From Polytrichum commune (taxonomy: Eukaryota > Streptophyta > Polytrichopsida > Polytrichales > Polytrichaceae): DNA of 64,000 nucleotides. Each line of letters opens with the position of its first letter. The first letter of the stretch is position 1. The position numbers and the translations under genes were made by a program. The notes under the pieces were generated by a model. That model was given only the letters and a program-made list of their open reading frames with translations, was not told where the DNA came from and did no database searches. Shown here in pieces: positions 36,496 through 48,489 of this stretch. The stretch is from positions 3,224,001 to 3,288,000 of the forward strand of contig OX485803.1 of the NCBI GenBank assembly GCA_950295325.1. The letters run 5' to 3'.

Positions 36496-36637
36496 GTGGA
36501 GGTTGGAAAAAAGAACATTCTATATCGGTTCATGGAGGGCCAAACTCATTTTAGCACCTCTTGGCATGACAAAATGAGTTTGACCCTCCATGAACCAATA
36601 TATAATGTGCTTTTTCAAACCTGCACACCACCTCCAC
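36496..36637. repeat. Long hairpin (foldback)
   Basis: Arms of about 60 nt pair across a loop of about 17 nt. The inner arm GGTTCATGGAGGGCCAAACT faces AGTTTGACCCTCCATGAACC. Pairing extends outward to GTGGAGG and CCTCCAC with small bulges. It could be a MITE or a small-RNA precursor. Confidence 0.75.
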
Positions 36638-36825
36638 GGATGCACCAAAAACTTACCAAACATGGAAGGTTTTGTAAGCAAAACAACCAACTCCCTACCA
36701 AAAGTCATGATGAATTCAAGGATAACTCAAATACCACTATTTTGACCCAAGCGTAAACTACAATATGCCAATTACATTGTCCTTGAACCAAGTAAGAATG
36801 CTCACTCAATGTTCTTGCATTCATG

Positions 36826-36877
36826 CTAAACCCCTTAAACCCCAAACCCCAAACCCTAAACCCTAAACCCTAAACCC
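36826..36877 (-). repeat. Interstitial telomere-like repeat, CCCTAAA orientation
   Basis: About seven units of CCCTAAA and the variants CCCCAAA and CCCCTTAAA, inverted relative to the repeat at 34443. Confidence 0.9.
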
Positions 36878-36879
36878 AT

Positions 36880-38770
36880 CGTATTAAGTCGTTCTTCTTA
36901 AAATCTGGTGAAATTTCTTCCAGGCCTTGCACTTCGAGGTTATCTTATTGATACCGGCTTAGGATGACCTTAAGTGACGGACGAGAGTTATGTCCTCCAA
37001 GAATTAAAGAGATTAACATGCAATGCAATCCAAACAGAACATGAAAGTCATTATTGTTCACCCTCTTCAGTATGACACGTGTGAGAAACACACAAAGGTC
37101 ATGTTATCTAGGTGTCGTCTTCTCATTCATATGGGAAGTGGCGTAAAGTTGTCACATTACTGAGGGAATACGGAATCATCATAATAAATATGAGCTTAAA
37201 CATATATATACAACAAGTTTAGGCAATATAGATGGTATGAAATAAGAGCTTGTAACTCCAAACAAATACAAATATTTTCAAAAACTCTTGATAGAGGAGT
37301 CCAAAGAGTGTAGTTGGATTGACATCCCCCGCTACCTCATTTTATCATTAGAACTCTCAAATGAGAGGCAAGCAATTGGACCTCATGGTTGGACACATAC
37401 ACCTTCATTTTCATTGGGTTATAGCCATGCATATATTGATTGGGGACAAGGAACGGTTTTTGGATTAAATTTGGACATAGTTCCAAGATTTGAACTGTTT
37501 GGTTGATTCATAATTGAATTGTATGGGCGGACCCCCAATACGCTAGCAACATACCTACTTTTCATGATGATACATGAGTTGACAATAGATATTTGAATAA
37601 TATAATATTGGACGACGATTATATTATGCCAAAAGGACATATGTTGAACAGAGATTGGACTATATCTTTAAAATAAAGATCATAGTATGGTGAGCTTTTG
37701 TTAAATCAATTGACAAGCTCCCATGTCAATTTGTTTGCGGGAGCTCAGGAGTGATCGTGGAGTGGTATATTCCCCACATTTGATGCACCACGAGGCTCAT
37801 AGCTCTTTATATGAAAGATGTGCACTCTCTTTATATGTAAAAGATAAATAAAGATTACCCAAATAATGTCATATTTGAAATGTTTTCATAACACATGTAA
37901 TCAATACAAGGTTAAAAAAATGTCATGTTTCTATGCCTATCCCTTGATGACGATATCCTACTATATATTGATAGGCGTGGTGTAGTGTAGTGTGTATCTA
38001 TATCTATATCTATATATAGTTTATTGATTTATCTTTTCCTCTTCACTTGAAAGTGCAATTCTTTAGATCGGTTACAAATCTTTATTGAGCAATTTCACTC
38101 TTCATACATATTTATTATGTCTATGTACAATGTTTGCAACTTATTGGTGTGGTGTGGTGAGTATCCAAGTGCATACCACAACGGACATCTTGGCGTGCAA
38201 TGCAATGTGTATTATGAAGCATCTAAAACTAAAACCACAAACACACACACACACACACACGATAATGAATTTCTTCATAATACCTTCATGACCTCTACCA
38301 GGATGTCGTAATCTTCAAGGGTTGTTTAAAAAAAATCATCCCGTTGCATACCTCGCTTAGCCCAGAATGTGTCTAATTCGGGTCCAATAATATCCATGGA
38401 AAATAATTCCAATGATGGTAGATATATGTAACTTGCCAACATAATATAGGTTGGAGGGGTTCCATTTGTTGATGATCCATGTCAATATTATGGGACAATG
38501 GAGTAAACTTGAAGAAAAGAAAACCCTCCACTTTTATACCATGCCACATCAGTCGCCAACTAGGCTCGTCACTATACCAGTTGAGACCCGTTTACACCAA
38601 GCTTACGAGCCAACATTTTTATTAGTTTTTTCAAGTGTGCGGGTCGTTCTCAACGGCGGCCCAATTTCAAGTCCTGATGCCGTGGTACCCATGTGGAGTT
38701 CGTCGCCTAATGAACGTCCTTTGAACATGTACGCGGTATCATTTATCATCACGCACATCCCTGTCTGATT
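36880..38770. other. Non-coding DNA with microsatellites
   Basis: It includes an ATCTAT repeat near 37996-38020 and a CA repeat near 38240-38260. No gene supported. Confidence 0.45.
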
Positions 38771-38771
38771 G

Positions 38772-38910
38772 CCACTCTTGCACTGTGGTCAACCGAATTC
38801 CTTGCTGCCGCGGTTGAACCATGGTGACGAGATACATTGCCCTTGCCCAGACTACAAGTTTATGGCCAGAGTTGCGGCGGGTCGGATGTCAGTGAGAGTT
38901 GTCGCCTAAT
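38772..38910 (+). other. Possible upstream exon of the 39-kb ORF
   Basis: An open segment in one frame includes HGDEIHCPCPDYKFMARV and ends at a TAA near 38910. Its composition is protein-like and it precedes the next ORF, but no clear splice partner was found. Confidence 0.2.
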
Positions 38911-38948
38911 TCCTCTTCGCAAGACTCGTTAGTGAGAGTTGTTCGCCC

Positions 38949-39821
38949 TTGTGTGCAGGGCCTTCGGGTGACCCAACGATGCGCGGCGCACCCACCGTCG
39001 GTCCAACCGCGAGGTCCACCGCGGAAAACGTCGGCACACCTCCAATTAGTTGGAATGAGGAGGCATTGCAACCTCACTTGTTCCCAGTTATTGGGGATGT
39101 CCTCATCACCCTTGACCGCGCGAATATGGCGACCATTGCATACTGGAGCTCGGCCTGCGAACTGCCGCGCACTAACTCTACTCTCCTAGGCGCATGGGTG
39201 ATCAAGTTGTGCGACATACACACTAGGCCCGCTCCCGGTGTGGAGTTCCCTGTGGGTTTTCCAGAACGTTTCCGCTGCCTCTGGGTAATCACGTGGAAAT
39301 TCGCAGAAGGGGTATGGGGACTACAAGGGTGCACGGATCTCTGCATTCCGAGGCTGATATCCCTACCGGAGGTGCCTGGATTGGGGCGCACGGCAAACCG
39401 CACGTCACCGTCATCACACAACCTATTTGTGAACTTGTTCATGAATAACATCCGAGTGGCAACTCCGATGTTGCAGGTGGAATGGTGGGTGCCAGTCTTT
39501 GATCAACTACCAATCCCCAATTCATGGGTGCTCGGGATTTGGGACTGTCCTGCCGGGGATATGGCCTTTACTCGCACCCTATCCAGTTGGTATGGTGGTC
39601 GAGGAAGTACCTGGCTTCAAGATGGCGTTGGCGCCACATGCATTATCTCGACAACGCCTTCTGCCGGTGAAAACAATTGCAGGGACCTTGGACACTCTGA
39701 TGCACACATGGAGCAGCAGAGATGCACCACCGTTTGCAGGGTCCTCATTGGGGAATTGAGCCGTGCGCGAGCGACACTCCAACCGGTGCCATCCGAAACG
39801 TGGGCTGCAACACAGGCTTGA
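38949..39821 (+). CDS. Unrecognised GC-rich ORF
   Basis: The frame is open for about 290 codons. The first ATG is at 38979, and the acceptor-like TGTGTGCAG at about 38950-38958 suggests the start could be an exon boundary. The product is Trp-rich with protein-like stretches (FPVIGDVLITLDRANMATIA, FRCLWVITWKFAEGVWGLQG, MLQVEWWVPVFDQLPIPNSW). I recognise no domain. GC content is clearly above the flanks, as in the HECT and integrase genes, so it may be a component of a similar mobile element. An opposing ORF at 39074-39451 looks like a shadow. Confidence 0.35.
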   Translation: MCAGPSGDPTMRGAPTVGPTARSTAENVGTPPISWNEEALQPHLFPVIGDVLITLDRANMATIAYWSSACELPRTNSTLLGAWVIKLCDIHTRPAPGVEFPVGFPERFRCLWVITWKFAEGVWGLQGCTDLCIPRLISLPEVPGLGRTANRTSPSSHNLFVNLFMNNIRVATPMLQVEWWVPVFDQLPIPNSWVLGIWDCPAGDMAFTRTLSSWYGGRGSTWLQDGVGATCIISTTPSAGENNCRDLGHSDAHMEQQRCTTVCRVLIGELSRARATLQPVPSETWAATQA

Positions 39822-40027
39822 TAGTGGATGGACAATGAACTTGGTGCTTCGTTAGGGTCAATGTGTTTGGAGATTCATTAGAGTGAAGTTTATTCATGGT
39901 ACATGTAACCTCCCTTTGGCAGGGAACCCTATGTAATGCACAAGGTCATCGAGTTCGTCATGTGCCCATATACTCATAGATTTTGGGACTGATTTTTGGA
40001 CTGATTCTGATAATATGTTTTTGTAGG

Positions 40028-40170
40028 TTTGTAAAATACTCACTAAAACAGTACAAGGATCTTTGAGTGATTGGGATACATATTTGATTCATGCTTTATG
40101 GGCATATAGACTTCCATACAAACTTATGACTAAATTTACACCATTAATGAGCGTTTGGGAGTACTGGAAT
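40028..40170 (+). pseudogene. Gypsy integrase fragment
   Basis: A short plus-strand stretch encodes ILTKTVQGSLSDWDTYLIHA then LWAYRLPYKLMTKFTP. This pattern is found near the end of Ty3/Gypsy integrase cores, where DW, LWAYR and TPF-like motifs recur. It is about 45 residues long and flanked by unrelated DNA, so it is a relic. Confidence 0.6.
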
Positions 40171-40369
40171 CATTGGATGCACATAGATAAAATTCTAGAA
40201 AAATTAGGGCCGGTTTACACTGTGGACCATGATTTATTGTTGGCAGCCTTCGGCCCCTCACTAGGTCTAAACTTAATATGGACCCAGACAATCAACCATG
40301 CACCAAAAAGTGAAGGTGCTGATTTTTTGATTACATTCTCAGAGAGGGCAATATTGAAGTAAATTGAAG

Positions 40370-42940
40370 TTTGGCCATTCTCTTGTCTTCTCTTGGGCTT
40401 CACTTGTCTTCACTTCTTGTGAAAGTCAATCGAAGATGTGGCTTGCAAATCTTCTCACAATAATTGTTACAAAAAATGATCAATTTAAATTGTACATGTT
40501 CATCGTAGTTTACTTGTGACATGTACCTTGTGTTGTCACTACACTAGTAAATATGATATTTAGTATTTGATTAAATATAATGTTGATACCACCCTGCCTA
40601 GCTCAAAACTAAAGTTTATTTCTTTGATAAGTAGTGATAGAAAATTTTCCATTGCAACTCTTTTGATTGGAGTTGGTAGAATTAACATTATTAAGTAAAG
40701 AACGAAACATATAAATTCATGACTAAAAGTTGTGTACCTTTCTTCAGGCTATATTCATATATATATAGAGAGAGTTTTTACAAACCTTTATTGGTTTTAA
40801 AAAAAAACCGTTAATAACAAAATAAAGATCTATCCATATTCAGTTTCACGGGACGGGGATCTGTGTGTAGGCAGGCTAAAGATAGGACTAAGTTATGCAA
40901 GGAACCATAGTCTTCAAAAAGAAGCCGAACGACGGTTACTAAGGGGAGTAATCATGAATTGAGTAGGGGCAAAACAACCCTGATGTGAAAGAGGTCACTT
41001 CGCAGTTGGAGTGACGTGTGGGCCGTGAACCACCAGAGGTCGATTTCAACTGCAGCCATAGCCAAGAATTACAGCCAGAGTCCACCAGTGCAGACAGTGT
41101 AGCTATGCAAAAGAGAGAGAAGAGAGGAGCAGCGAATTTGGACACGGGCGCCGGTCGAAGAGCATATTGTTGTCTGTGAGATCAGGAACTAGACCATAGC
41201 CTTTGTGAGTAGGAAACTGTGTGCGAGAGGCCAATTGGGAGGAGCTTCCTCGATACCAGAAGCAACGGAAGATATTGGAGGATCGGCGAAGAAGAAGAAT
41301 AGCGGGAGAACCAGTGAAGAGTGTAATTGTGTGTAAGACATTCTCCTCTGCCAATTCCTTTGGGTGATCATAGAGTTCCATGGCCTTAGGGGTGAGAGGG
41401 AGAGTTTGAGCTGATCAGAGAAATCTGAGAGATATAGACAGGAGGCACCAGAGAATTGAGTCATCAGGATAGAGACATAGGAAGAGAATGAGCGATCTTT
41501 GAAGGAAGAGAGAAAATGAGTACAGAAACAACGGTAAACTCATGAAGACCTGAAGAATTCCTCAAATTTCTCATCTGAAGAGCCCCCTTCTCTATTCGCT
41601 GTCTCATAGCAATCTTGCTGGTTGGTCTCCTCGATGTTCGATTCCAAAAATCGATAGTAACCTACGCAAGAGAGAAGGGTGGAAAAGAGTGAAGGAGCTA
41701 AGTATTGATGCGACTCATTGTTGAACAATGCGAAGTAGTCCGATTTATTAGAGGCTCAGTTTGTGGGACCTTGGACATTCTGGTCAGTCAATGCAGGCCA
41801 AGGAGACCTATTGAGAAAGACCACTTGTCTGCTTGAGGTATAACAAGAGGTTCTGTAATGTCTTTTCTGTGGTAGAGGGTGCTAAACTCAACATCCCACC
41901 CAAACCCAGTACCCCTCAAATATAGCACAGTAAGTACATGTTGATCTTGAGATGCTCCACCTTAACATCAACCTCCCAAGATGCTGTGGGTTATCTGCCA
42001 ATAAAAGTTTCCACATTTGTGACTGTGCCAATTGGAAATCTATTAATGCATACTTTGGTGCATTGGAATCCCCTTTCTATTGCGGTGAGACCACATTCAG
42101 ATTATTGCAATCTGATAATACTATATACACTTAACACTCGAAGTATTGAACTTATCAGAGTCTACCTTAGTTCTCACATGGAAACAGGGGTTGTTGGCAG
42201 ACGCAGGAAATGCCAGCGAGCAGGAATGGGGCAAAGAGACTGAGCATGCAATTCCACTTGGACTTGTATTGACCTGGATTTGATGGACCTTATAAGCTGT
42301 GTCCTCACATTGTGATGGCGGGTTGCATCACTGGGAATAAAGCGAAAGGTCTGTTTACAAGGAGCTTGGTAAGTACATCCCTATGTTTCCCTTTCCACCA
42401 GAGTGTGCATTTTTTAGGTGCACCTTACTGAATAAGCCAATGAAAGTAGCACTTAAAAGTTCAGTGTCCTATGAAAAATCTCCCAGTGTGCCATCTGTAA
42501 TGTAGTGGAATGTGATAGATCACTCTCAGTTGTATGTATTCTTTATGTTTGTTGGCTAGAACACTGATGCCATAAAGCATTCGTATCCATTGGGAAATTT
42601 CGGTCATGTATGTGTGTAGTGATTTCAGGAGAGGGAGGGATTATTTACAAAACAATGTCAACAAATAATGTCATCATGTATGGGCCAGCGTCTTGACATA
42701 GTCATTTGTTTGAAGTAGGTGTAATACTACCAAGAGCCATGTGTGAGAGGATGATCAAAATGTACCGTGAGTGGGTTGGGTTGTGATGTTGTCCATAGTC
42801 GAGTGAACTGACCTCAGATGTATAACCGTGACTGCAGGGGATAAGTTAGTTTTACAGCCTTTAAATCCACGCTCCAGGGAGTGTTACGGAACGTGACGGG
42901 CTGAGCAGGTTGAACATAGTCAAAACCTGGTAGGAATCAC
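40370..42940. other. Non-coding DNA upstream of the 43-kb ORF
   Basis: No gene supported. Short CCATAGTC words (for example at about 40907 and 42794) are shared with the minisatellite family. The region before 42946 may hold the promoter of the next ORF, but no element stands out. Confidence 0.35.
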
Positions 42941-42945
42941 CTTAG

Positions 42946-45570
42946 ATGGCAGCCACCGTCCCAGTTCAGGCGCTTGCACTCGTAGACATTCCCAGAAGAC
43001 TTCAACAAGTGATGGCAAAAAATCGAGGCAACTTGGAGAAAGCTGGGATATGGGAATTCGTGTTGTGGGTTCGTGATGTGGAGAAAGTAGTGCACGAAGA
43101 CAAAGTTGCCAATTTTGTCCATACATATCAACTCAAGACTAAAACGGCACTAGTAGGTGCAGCAACAGTGGATTTCTCCACTACCAAGATATCTGCAGCT
43201 TTCAGCTTACCCAACCGAGGTTTTGCCGTGGACGCTTTACCGGAGATGAAGAAACAAGAGGCAGAAGAAATCTTTGAGTACAAATTCCGGTGGGGGAAAT
43301 ACATGAGGTGGGGGATTGGATTGGCGAGACACCACTGGAAAATGTGGTTCGACTTTGTCAATAATTATCTTCTGTTCCGACCAGACGAGGCAAAAATGGA
43401 CCATAAATATGTGCTCGCAGCCATCCGAACTTGGGAAGGAGTAGAAGTCAATTGGGCCTTAATAGTACAACAACGAATGAACGAGGAGATACAAGTTCGA
43501 AAGGCTCAAAGTCCACCGAAATTGTACCTCTATTCAGCATTCTATATTTCATGCTTGTGCGACCCTAAGGTACAGCAAGGGGACCTGACACCACCAAGAG
43601 CCTCATCTGCTCCTACCCCCGTGTCCCCTGCCTCACAAACCTCGGAAGAAAATGAAGCACTTCGAGCAATGACAGTTCGGAAGGTCACCGAGCTACAGAG
43701 ACAGGTGGGCACTCTACAAGGTAAAGTGGATTTCGCTCGAGAGAAAAATGCAGAGTTGTTGCATCAAGTTAACCAGTTGCTGCAAGAGAAGTTGGTTGAC
43801 CAACGTCAAATTACCGAGTTACAGGTGCAGAATGCCGACCTCAAGCTTCAGTTGACCGAGCTGAGGCAAGACCATAGTCGTATGCAGGCGGAGGGAATGG
43901 CGAGGAGTCCATTAAAGCCGACCATGGTCGAAAAATCATGTAACACCATGGACTCTAACCCCCCAGGTCCCTCAACGGCGACCACCCCCCTTCCCATTGC
44001 TGAAACTTCAGTGCCAAACAAGGCTTTATCAGTTGATGTTTGTACCAGGCTTTGGGATATAGAAAGTCGGATTGCTCTTAATTTTAACCTCCATCAGCTT
44101 TATGAGATTCAACGAGACTTGATGTTGACCATGGTCGGGTTGGAGCTACGAGAGGTCATCGATAGGGAAAAGTTCAAAGGGCTATGGGAATTTTGTTCCA
44201 AGTTTAAGGTAGAAAACTTGCTGGTAGAAATCCTAGCCCGCAAGCACCTGAAGTTGTCAGATCCTTTTCATGCTTTTGTCGTTATGGGCGACATTGGGGG
44301 TAGAATTTTCCTATACTATACGGGTTGTGAGGAAAAGCTTCTTCAACGTCGGGGGTTAAGAAGACAGATTGAGGAGAGAGAAGTGGATTGGACAGACTAT
44401 AGTACAGTCATATATCAACAATTTTACCATCTGGAGCGACAGATCATAGCCCAGTGGAGAGCCAGTTTGGAAGCAGTTTTACCATTAGTCGGGCACGAGG
44501 ATTACTTCACAATGGTTTTGACTTGTAGTCTTAAACAAGTCTACAATTCAGACAAGTTGGATGACTTCACCGCAACGCATTATGTGTATAATAGGGAGAA
44601 GGCCATCGATAGGATAGAAAAATATTTGAAGGCTATCGATGGCAAGAAAGCGCCGGTGTTGGCGGTTGAGGCTCAGGTGGACTTTTCCATGGCTCCTCCG
44701 GGCTACTGTCCAAGGTATGTACCGCCCATAGTCATGCCAGTGGGGGGATCGACTGCAAACCAGCGTTATCTCGGTAATTACAGAGAATTGTTTGATGCCG
44801 AGGGAGAACAACCCGTGCTGACTTGGCCTGCTTTGGGGTGGATATTGGAAGACTATGGTCTATCAAGGACGGAGACTGTAGCGGCTGACCTGGTATACAA
44901 GCGGATTAGCGGAGCATGGTCATTTGAGCCACCCCCTGCTGTCCAGTTGCACCCTCAATTTTGTCCGTGTCCACGTCGCCATAAGTGGGCACCTGATTCG
45001 ACAATAGCCTCTGTGGAGTACAACTGGCCGCAAATTCAGGGAGCGCCCGGTTTCAACAATCCAGGGCAATGCAAGGATGCTTACATGTGATATTTTCAGG
45101 AACATCGAACTCACAAGGATCCCGTGTGTTTTAGAGCCGCGGTATTTTGTGCCGCTTTGGGTGAGTGGTGCCACCGCCGGAATTTTGCTATTAATGTTAA
45201 TTGCCATCAGAAATCCAGGCAAGAGTTCTTGATGCTGCTAAAATTGCAGTATAGACCTTCCAGATGGGTTCGACTAGTTGAGGCTATGGCTATGACCCAT
45301 TTTACTGAAGGGGTCCATCGTAGCCTCATCAACGAGTTTCCTTGTACAAGAGCGGGGCCATTTGAACGATTTTTGAAGTGGCAGCATCAAAACAACCCAG
45401 AAGGTGTAGCACAGGATGAGGACTTACAACGCGCCCTCCTGCGATTGGACGGGAAGGATGCCAAACAACGTCTAGGATCAAGGAGTCATGGCCACACAGA
45501 AGGAGAAGAGGATGAAAATACCGATGCTTCTGTGAAAAGGAGACGCAACGGCAGGGGCGCCAACCAGTAA
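42946..45570 (+). CDS. Unrecognised coiled-coil protein, probably mobile-element derived, one in-frame TGA
   Basis: One frame of 874 sense-or-TGA codons runs from ATG at 42946 to TAA at 45570, broken only by TGA at 45088-45090. Before the break are 714 residues. Residues 1-205 form a Trp-rich globular region, with WEFVLWVRDVEKVVHEDKV and VDFSTTKISAAFSLPNRG. This faintly recalls the N-terminal domain of putative plant transposon proteins. Residues about 235-316 are a heptad-rich coiled coil (KVTELQRQVGTLQGKVDFAR). Residues about 360-700 form a second globular region, with CPCPRRHKW near 672. The part after the TGA encodes about 159 residues, starting YFQEHRTHKDPVCF and ending in a basic KRRRNGRG tail that could be a nuclear signal. 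No RT, integrase or transposase motif is visible. I do not recognise the family. Confidence 0.6.
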
Positions 45571-47450
45571 AGGAGGGGATGCGGCGATACAAATGTCACA
45601 TGCAGAAAAGGTTGATTTTTGAATTTTGATGCAGTTTAGGAACAGAATTAGATCTGGTACTATGAAACAGTGAAAACATAGGTAATTAGGGACTATTTTC
45701 GTGCAGTGGAGTGAAGGTGTTTTTTCTCGAGTCACTTACCATAGTCCAGAGTGAAGTGGGTGGTATGGAAGAGACCATAGTCATGCGAGTCGAACTAGAG
45801 GGTATGAAACTAGTGTTGATGTATCTTTGTCCTCCCATAATACAATATTACGGAATTTAATGTACTATAATCTGATTGTAGGGACTATAGACTTGTTGTT
45901 AATGTGCTGAATGAGGTGAGTGGATTCAAGATTGATCTGGTTGTATGTTGGGGAGGGCACATGAATTCTCTAGATATAGGCAAATTCCAGTTATGCTCTT
46001 CAAACAATGGAACGCAGTATCAGCAATTTCAAGAGCGCATAAGTGACATCTATGAAGGAATGTAACTCAGAACTAAAAAAATGAGTGAATCTGCAGAGCT
46101 TTCCATGTGTTTCTTCTTAGCTAAACAGGCGGCGATCATATAGCACTGTCCACATGCATGGATTTCTTCATTCCCTCCTCTGCATATGTAATTTATCTTC
46201 GTCGAGTTTAGAATTGTACTAAGGCAAGTGGGCCTTAATCTCTCTGCACCCGCTTCTTGTAGAATATGAAATTCACGATTATTGCAAGATGATTAGCAAA
46301 TCAAAATCGTGCCTAAGATTGCCATTTTCCATTGTCAACATTGTCATTGCATGATGCATATAGTCTCACTGGTGTTTTTGATTTTCAACTCGATTGCCCT
46401 ATCAATTTTATGTCATCGTTTTGAACCTTACTATGCTCGATGGAGAGAGGATGTTGTGCTGTGAATACACAAGGGGCATATAATTATTTGCACATGAGGA
46501 ACCGGTAAGAAACCAATTTATTAGTATGTGATTTCAACGACAAAGTGGGAATGTTATTTATAATTTGTGCCATCAGTGAATAAGATAGTCATTAGTACGT
46601 GTTACTAAGAAAGAAAGACGAGAATGTGTTAAAAGCCTTTTTATTTGCATATGGTGTAGAATTAAATCATATGCAAAAGAGATTGCAAAGTTGATTAATC
46701 AACTTTAATATTAATGTTCGTTTCTTCAAAACGAGTATAATCCAGATGACAATCCAATCTGGAGCAGAAGTCATGGTGTGGCAAAATGACAATAAGATAA
46801 CAATACCAAGATTGCACCTGCTGGATCAATCCAGCAGAAAAAAAATGCTGGCCAAGACAGCCACAATTAGACCAATTAGATTAGTGACAACATCGAAAAA
46901 ATGATCTTGCGCATATGCCCTTATTTCCCTGTTCGGTGATTGATGAGCTTAGGGGATGAAGCTGAAATCTCTCTAGTCGTTTTCGGAGACTGAACTGAAA
47001 GGGTGAATGAAATGTGAAATTCCTACCGAGATAAATTCCCCCTTTGAGAATTCAATCAGGAAAGAGTTTCCGAGAACTCTGGAAGTCATATAGCAATTAT
47101 TTGATCTCATGTGGTTTGATCCGAAAGAGGGAATTAGACTGTAAGTTTACTCTTAGAGTCTGATGTTCTGAGAAAGAATTCGTCAGCGTTCAAAATGCGT
47201 AAGAGAAAGTGATTCTCTCTTAGGAAATTGACTGCAATCATGGAAGAGTTTTATGGCTGTGAACAATCTTGTAGCCTTTAAATGAGTTTGCGATCGACGA
47301 GCGGGTATTGGAGCGAATCTATATCAAGGAGTCAAATCCGCTATCAACTAAGAAGACGGAGAATTCAAGTAACCAACCAAGCAGAGCAAGTGTGATTGAG
47401 TTTGAAGAGAAAGCCGCGTGTGAAAGGAAGAGACTGTAGGAGGAAGCCAC
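45571..47450. other. Non-coding DNA
   Basis: No supported gene. CCATAGTC words at about 45739 and 45774 resemble the GACTATGG repeats nearby. Confidence 0.4.
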
Positions 47451-47457
47451 GCCCATT

Positions 47458-48015
47458 TAACCCATATCGGTTGCGGTTCACTCCAAGGGCAGGTATATAA
47501 CCTAACTCTCCTCAGTGGCTAATGTGTCTAGACGCTTCTCATGACACAAGACTGTCTACTGGTTATTGGTTACTGACTCGTTACTTGGCTACTCAGACTG
47601 TCCACTGGTGACTGGTTACTAGACTCGTTACTTAGCTACTCAGACTGTCTACTTGAGACTCTGGTTCTGGACACTTGACTCGATACTAGACTCGTGACAC
47701 TGACTTAGGCCGATTAAGATGCTTAAGACTCGTTCGCTTAGACTCGGTTCCGGTTACTCGTTACTAGACTTTTGGTAAATAAAACAAGATGATAATTTAT
47801 TTTATGAACACTTAGACTCTTTATAAATTAAGTAACCCTCACAAGTGGTCACTAAGTATAGATGAGAAAGTGAACCCTAAGTTAATTGACTGTCAAAAGC
47901 ATCTCGTAACCATTTCAACCTATCAATTAATCTTATTATGACACACTAAAGTTACACCTGACACTTACTTGGTCCTCCCTGGGGTTTTTTGAGAGTATGA
48001 ACCCAATCCTAAAAA
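47458..48015 (+). repeat. GACTATGG-family repeat, copy C (diverged)
   Basis: The header ACCCATATCGGTTGCGGTTC is followed by GGGCAGGTATATAACC, then degenerate GACTSGTTACTNGNTACT units to about 47770. The tail AGACTTTTGGTAAATAAAAC and a CTATCAATTAATC...CCTGACACTTACTTGG segment match the tail of copy D. Confidence 0.65.
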
Positions 48016-48489
48016 CCTAACTACATCCACTGATCCTTCCTTGAACTGCTCAAGGAGCTCCTGGTATTTACATGCAAATTACTGCCTTAATTTCAATACA
48101 AACCTGTGGAATTTGATCATTGCAAATGCTTACTTGATGAGAAGCTGGCATTCTCATGTGCCGCTTGTCAATTTTTCTGTTGTTGAGGCATTCATCATAG
48201 GAAGTCTAAAGTTGCGTTCTCTCCCATTTCATAATTTGAGGTGTTGGAACTGTGCTAAAAATATACGACTGATGGCACCTAGTTTCTCCCCTTGATGACT
48301 TGGTGAAATGTCCAAAACTGATCAATGAATAATGTTCAATTTGTAAGGGTGGCCTAACTTAAAAGGGACTTCTGCTTACAACATTTAAGGCCGCAAAGTG
48401 TAGCGAGTTGTTGTTGAGTAATGTTATGGTTATAATAACGCTTGGAGTGGGGTGCAGAGCACCTTACTCATTCGTGGAGTAAATGGGCG

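Noticed and set aside
39074-39451. Minus-strand 125-codon ORF opposite the 39-kb ORF
   Set aside because: It overlaps the longer, more protein-like plus-strand frame and looks like its shadow.
45085-45099. Splicing out the TGA at 45088
   Set aside because: GTGATATTTTCAG looks like donor plus acceptor but would be a 13-nt intron, which is impossible.
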